A DNA stretch of 10,576 nucleotides from an uncultured Clostridium sp. (GTDB lineage: Bacteria > Bacillota > Clostridia > TANB77 > CAG-508): assembly GCA_947643945.1 (NCBI GenBank), contig CANRXN010000013.1, positions 1 to 10,576 on the forward strand. The letters run 5' to 3'. The translations under genes were made by a program, and so were the position numbers. Each line of letters opens with the position of its first letter. Within the stretch, counting starts at the first letter, position 1. This document shows positions 6,852-10,576 of the stretch, piece after piece. The notes under the pieces are model-generated. The model was not told the DNA's origin, made no database searches, and worked only from the letters and a program-made list of their open reading frames with translations.

Positions 6852-9800
6852 ATGGAGCAAAAACCAAAAAAAGTAGGAGAAATATTTAGCGATTACAAAA
6901 CCAATAGCAATATAAAATATGCAGAAGTAAGAGGACTAAACATCATAAAAAAAACCAATACTTTGCAAGTTATCCTATATATAGACGAATACATAGAAAT
7001 CAAAGAAATCTGGTATTTTGAAAACTTTCTAAAAGAACGATTTAAATTCCAGCACATAGATTTACAAACACAATATCACGAAAAAGTAGAAAAAAAAGAA
7101 ATACAAGAAGAATGGAAAAACATCATAGCCTACATGTCACACAAATATCCATTAGCAAAACCAATGTTACTACTAAAAAGTGACATACAAGTAAAAGAAA
7201 ACCACCTATTAATCGAAATGCACATCAAAGGAGCTAGCTTTCTAAAAGCAAAAAAAACAGACAAAGAACTGCAAAAAACGATAAAGAACCTATTTGGAAA
7301 AGAATATATCATTGAAATAACCGAAAAAATATCAGCAAGAGAAATAGAAGAAATACAAAAAAACATTCAAAAACAAGAAGAGCAAATGATAGCCAAAATC
7401 GAAGAAGAAAACAAACAACATAATAAAAGCCAAGAAGATAGCATAGAAAATATACCAGAATATAATGACCCAGACTACATGCCACCAACAAGCGAAGAAG
7501 GCTACCTTCCAGAAGAAATGGAAATGTTAGAACCAGAAGAGGGAGAATACATTTTAGGAAAGCCAGGAAGAGGCAAAGAAAACCACATTAAAATAAAAGA
7601 CATAACAGCAAATGATGGAAAAGTTACCTTAGAAGGAAGGTTAGTAACCATTAATGTAAGAGAAACCAAATCCGGAAAAGGAATGATAATCTTTGACCTA
7701 TACGATGGAACCGGAACGATTACCTGTAAATCCTTTGGAAAAGATTACAACGAAGGAAAGCAAATTGAAGAAAAAATAACTGCTACAAAAGCCATCAAAG
7801 CAACAGGAAAAGCTAGTTTAGACAACTATGCAGGAGACGTAACCGTCATGGTAAATACCATTATCGAAATCAATGACAGCCATTTACCAGAATTGCCAAC
7901 CGAAGACGAAATCGAAGATACGCCACTTATTTTAGGCTCTAACCAAAACATTACCGACCCACTAGTAAAAGTAGAAGACTTAGGAGTAGACGACGGAAGA
8001 ATTGCATTACAAGGAGAAGTAATCTTTACGGAAGATAGAACCCTAAAATCAGGTAAAACCTTATTTAGCTTTGATTTATATGATGGAACTAGCACGATTA
8101 CCTGTAAAGCCTTTTTAGACAAAGAAAAAGCCAAAAGAACCATGAAAAGAATTCAAAATGCCAAAGGGTTAATGGTAGCAGGAACCGCACAAATGGATAC
8201 CTTTTCCAATGAATTAACCGTTATGGCAAACACAGTAGTAGAAACGGAAAGTGGATTAAAAAAAGAAATTAGACAAGATAACGCCGAAGTAAAAAGAGTA
8301 GAACTACACATGCACACCCAAATGAGCCAAATGGATGCCATGACATCAGCCAAAGACTTAATCAAAAGAGCCATGAAATGGGGGATGAAATCCATTGCTA
8401 TTACTGACCATGGGGTCGTACAAGCCTTTCCAGAAGCCCATAAAATGTTAGGGTACGATAACCCTGATATGAAAATATTATATGGAGTAGAAGCGTACTT
8501 AGCACCAGATAAAAATTCAGTAGTAACCAATAGTAAAGGGCAAGACATCGATACTACCTACTGTGTACTAGACTTAGAAACAACAGGATTTTCAGCAACT
8601 ACTGAAAAAATCACAGAAGTTCGGCATCATGAAAATCAAAAATGGAGAAATAATCGATCAATTTAGTTGTTTTGTCAATCCCGAAAAACACATTCCACAA
8701 AGAGTAACAGAAGTTACCAACATTACAGACGACATGGTAAAAGACGCCGAAACCATAGAAAAAGTTTTTCCTAAAATATTAGCCTTTATCGAAGGCTCTG
8801 TTTTGGTAGCCCACAATGCACCATTTGATATGGGATTTTTAAAGCAAAATGCCAAAAGTTTGGGCTACGAATTTGACTATACCTATTTAGACACATTAAG
8901 CCTAGCAAAGGATTTATTCCCTGACTACAAAAAATACAAACTAGGAAAAATAGCAGAAAATTTAGGAATCAAAGTAGAAGTAGCCCACCGTGCCTTAGAC
9001 GATGTCGACACAACTGTAAAAGTATTTAATGTGATGGTGGACATGCTAAAAAAACGTGGAGCCAAAACACTAGACGATATTGACGAGGTAAGTTGCACCG
9101 AAGAAGCCAAAAAAGAGGAATACAAAAAACTAAAAACCTATCATGCTATCATTTTGGCCAAAAATTACATTGGACTACGAAATCTATACAAACTAGTATC
9201 ACTTTCCCATTTACACTATTTTTATAGAAAGCCAAGAATTTTAAAAAGTTTGTATAAAAAATATAGTGAAGGACTAATGTTACGGAAGTGCCTGTGAAGC
9301 AGGAGAATTATACCAAGCAATCGAATTACGGAAAAACAGACGACGAAATTGAAGCTATTGTAAATGACTATGATTACTTAGAAATTCAACCAATTGGAAA
9401 CAATCAATTTTTAGTAAGAAAAGAAATCGTTAAAGACGAAGAAGTCTTAAGAGATATCAATCGAAAAATTGTAGAATTGGGAGAAAAATTTAATAAACCA
9501 GTGGTTGCCACCTGTGATGTGCATTTTATGGATCCGGGTGACGAAGTATACAGGCGTATTTTAGAAGCAGGGCAAGGGTATGACGATGCAGACAACCAAG
9601 CACCATTATACCTAAGAACCACCGAAGAAATGCTAGAAGAATTTAGTTACCTAGGAAAAGAAAAGGCCTATGAAGTAGTAGTAACCAACACCAACTTAAT
9701 TGCTGATAAATGTGACCGAATTAGTCCTATTTCACCAGAAAAATGTCCGCCACACATCCCTCGGTTGCGAGCAAACCATTAAAGACATTGCTTATCAAAA

Positions 9801-10576
9801 AGCCCACGAGCTATATGGCGATCCTTTGCCAGAAATTGTACAAGAAAGACTAGATAAAGAGTTAGACTCTATTATTCGAAATGGCTTTTCAGTAATGTAC
9901 ATTATTGCTCAAAAATTGGTATGGAAATCGAATGAAGATGGCTATATTGTAGGGTCAAGAGGATCAGTTGGGTCTTCGTTTGCAGCTAACATGACAGGAA
10001 TTACAGAAGTAAATTCATTACCTGCCCATTACCGTTGTCCAAATTGTAAATATTCAGATTTTACAGACTATGGCTATAAAAATGGTTTTGACTTACCAGA
10101 TAAAGAATGCCCAAAATGTGGGCATAAGTTAGATAAAGATGGAATGGATATTCCTTTTGAAACCTTCTTAGGCTTCAATCGGAGACAAAGAGCCTGATAT
10201 CGACTTGAATTTTTCAGGAGAATACCAAGCAAAAGCCCATCGTTACACAGAAGTAATCTTTGGAAAAGGAACTACTTTTAAAGCAGGAACCATAGGAACC
10301 ATAGCTGATAAAACTGCTTTTGGGTATGTGAAGAAATATTTTGAAGAAAGAAACATACCAATCAACCGAGCAGAAACCCAAAGGTTAGCAGCTGGTTGTA
10401 CAGGAATTAAGAGAACCACAGGACAACACCCAGGTGGAATTATAGTAGTGCCAAAGGGGCGAGAAATTTATGAATTTTGTCCTGTACAACATCCAGCAGA
10501 CGACCCAAATAGCGATATTGTAACCACACATTTTGACTACCATTCTATTGACCAAAACTTACTAAAACTAGATATC
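6852..10576 (+). CDS. polC: DNA polymerase III alpha subunit, PolC type (3' partial), read through five CGGN sites
   Basis: Replicative polymerase of Firmicutes with built-in 3'-5' proofreading. The first 1,240 residues are in the window. Order: N-terminal domain (1 to about 195), acidic linker, two tandem OB folds (about 245-341 and 370-463), PHP domain beginning VELHMHTQMSQMDA (about 483), a DEDDh exonuclease insert with DLETT, HNAPFDMGF and HRALDD, the rest of PHP (GSACEAGEL, YDYLEIQP), polymerase start with GSRGSVGSS, zinc ribbon CPNC/CPKC, and catalytic PDIDLNFSGEYQ. It ends in HSIDQNLLKLDI, just before the expected LGHDDPT block. ATG 6852 has AAAGGAAG nine bases upstream; the longer in-frame start at 6777 would lie within the leader hairpin. 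Five in-frame CGGN sites (codons 591, 811, 826, 970, 1109) each need a +1 shift. Between sites every domain is intact, which argues against decay. The second OB fold makes it about 150 residues longer before PHP than B. subtilis PolC. Confidence 0.97.
8622..8625 (+). other. +1 frameshift / four-base glycine site CGGC (polC codon 591)
   Basis: GAA GTT CGGC ATC: the triplet frame gives EVRHHENQKW and stops at 8664-8666. Skipping the C gives ITEVGIMKIKNGEI, the second strand of the DEDDh exonuclease, where glycine or alanine is usual (I recall alanine in B. subtilis PolC and glycine in many exonucleases). Confidence 0.93.
9283..9286 (+). other. +1 frameshift / four-base glycine site CGGA (polC codon 811)
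   Basis: ATG TTA CGGA AGT: the triplet frame stops at TGA 9295-9297. Skipping the C gives GLMLGSACEAGELYQAI, matching the conserved LIGSAC motif of the PHP domain, where the glycine is invariant in the homologs I recall. Confidence 0.95.
9329..9332 (+). other. +1 frameshift / four-base glycine site CGGA (polC codon 826)
   Basis: GAA TTA CGGA AAA, only 46 bases after the previous site. The short stretch between (SACEAGELYQAIEL) exists only in the intermediate frame and is clearly PolC sequence, so both shifts are needed. Skipping the C gives IELGKTDDEIE and then YDYLEIQP. Glycine sits in a variable loop here. Confidence 0.93.
9762..9765 (+). other. +1 frameshift / four-base glycine site CGGT (polC codon 970)
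   Basis: ATC CCT CGGT TGC: the triplet frame stops at TAA 9780-9782. Skipping the C gives PPHIPGCEQTIKDIAYQKA; the recalled B. subtilis PolC has PKIEGADEEI here, with glycine at the same position. Confidence 0.94.
10180..10183 (+). other. +1 frameshift / four-base glycine site CGGA (polC codon 1109)
   Basis: TTC AAT CGGA GAC: the triplet frame stops at TGA 10195-10197. Skipping the C gives FLGFNGDKEPDIDLNF, the near-invariant run into the catalytic aspartates. The glycine of GDK is conserved, and arginine would not be expected. Confidence 0.96.

Noticed and set aside
6539..6860. Phe-rich reading frames on the minus strand upstream of polC
   Set aside because: They are products of T-rich intergenic DNA and overlap the real 38-residue frame, the leader hairpin and the polC start; no family features.
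7826..9622. Long minus-strand open frames across polC and OB-fold DNA
   Set aside because: They are shadows of polC with no ribosome binding sites and no recognisable domains.
203..10576. Gene decay (pseudogenes) as the cause of the frameshifts
   Set aside because: Nine independent lesions in four genes would not all be +1 at in-frame CGG before a glycine codon, and polC is essential. There are no other lesions or in-frame stops between the sites.
203..10576. CGGN read as arginine instead of glycine
   Set aside because: At the testable sites (LGSAC, IPGCE, GFNGDK, MLGGRSGNRG) the family has glycine, and the bases after the C spell GGN each time. Arginine cannot be excluded for the linker and loop sites alone.
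203..10576. TGA recoding (Mycoplasma or Gracilibacteria-type code)
   Set aside because: TGA ends the kinase and RNHCP genes and is absent inside the reconstructed frames; tryptophan is TGG.

Overview
This is a chromosomal piece of a low-GC Firmicute, probably an uncultured Clostridia- or Bacilli-type bacterium. PolC, the gram-positive replicative DNA polymerase, fills the right third. The DNA is A-rich, ribosome binding sites are strong AGGAGG types, promoters are TTGACG/TACAAT-like, and TAA, TAG and TGA all act as stops. I see no phage, plasmid, tRNA, rRNA or CRISPR sequence.

Layout: a promoter and a REPIN-like pair of inverted palindromes (57-176) lead into a 546-residue uridine-kinase-family protein (203-1845, +) and a small RNHCP zinc protein (1894-2208, +). 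A 246-bp palindromic element (2224-2469) separates these from a convergent U32-family protein (2486-4970, -). Divergent promoters at 4993-5068 serve the U32 gene and a signal-peptide/cadherin-like/membrane protein (5104-6430, +). A bidirectional terminator follows, then a 38-residue Cys/Gly-rich membrane protein (6489-6605, -), a leader hairpin, and polC (6852 to beyond the right edge, +).

The main discovery concerns decoding. All four large genes look broken by frameshifts when read conventionally: kinase twice, U32 once, cadherin-like once, polC five times. All nine breaks are the same event. Each falls on an in-frame CGG codon, each is a +1 shift, and dropping the C turns CGGN into the glycine codon GGN and restores the family sequence. 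I scanned the coding strand of every gene. In about 3,200 codons there are exactly nine in-frame CGG triplets and all nine are such sites; none is left that could be an ordinary arginine codon. About 17 out-of-frame CGG strings (for example AAC GGT or ACC GGA) cause no shift. CGA, CGT, CGC, AGA and AGG are still used for arginine. The preceding codon and the following context are not conserved.

The simplest reading is that CGG is no longer a triplet codon here. The ribosome either decodes CGGN as a four-base glycine codon or efficiently skips the C. polC is essential and needs five such events in a row, so the process should be close to fully efficient. The genes should be read as intact. Gene coordinates below run through the shifts, and residue numbers count each CGGN as one glycine.
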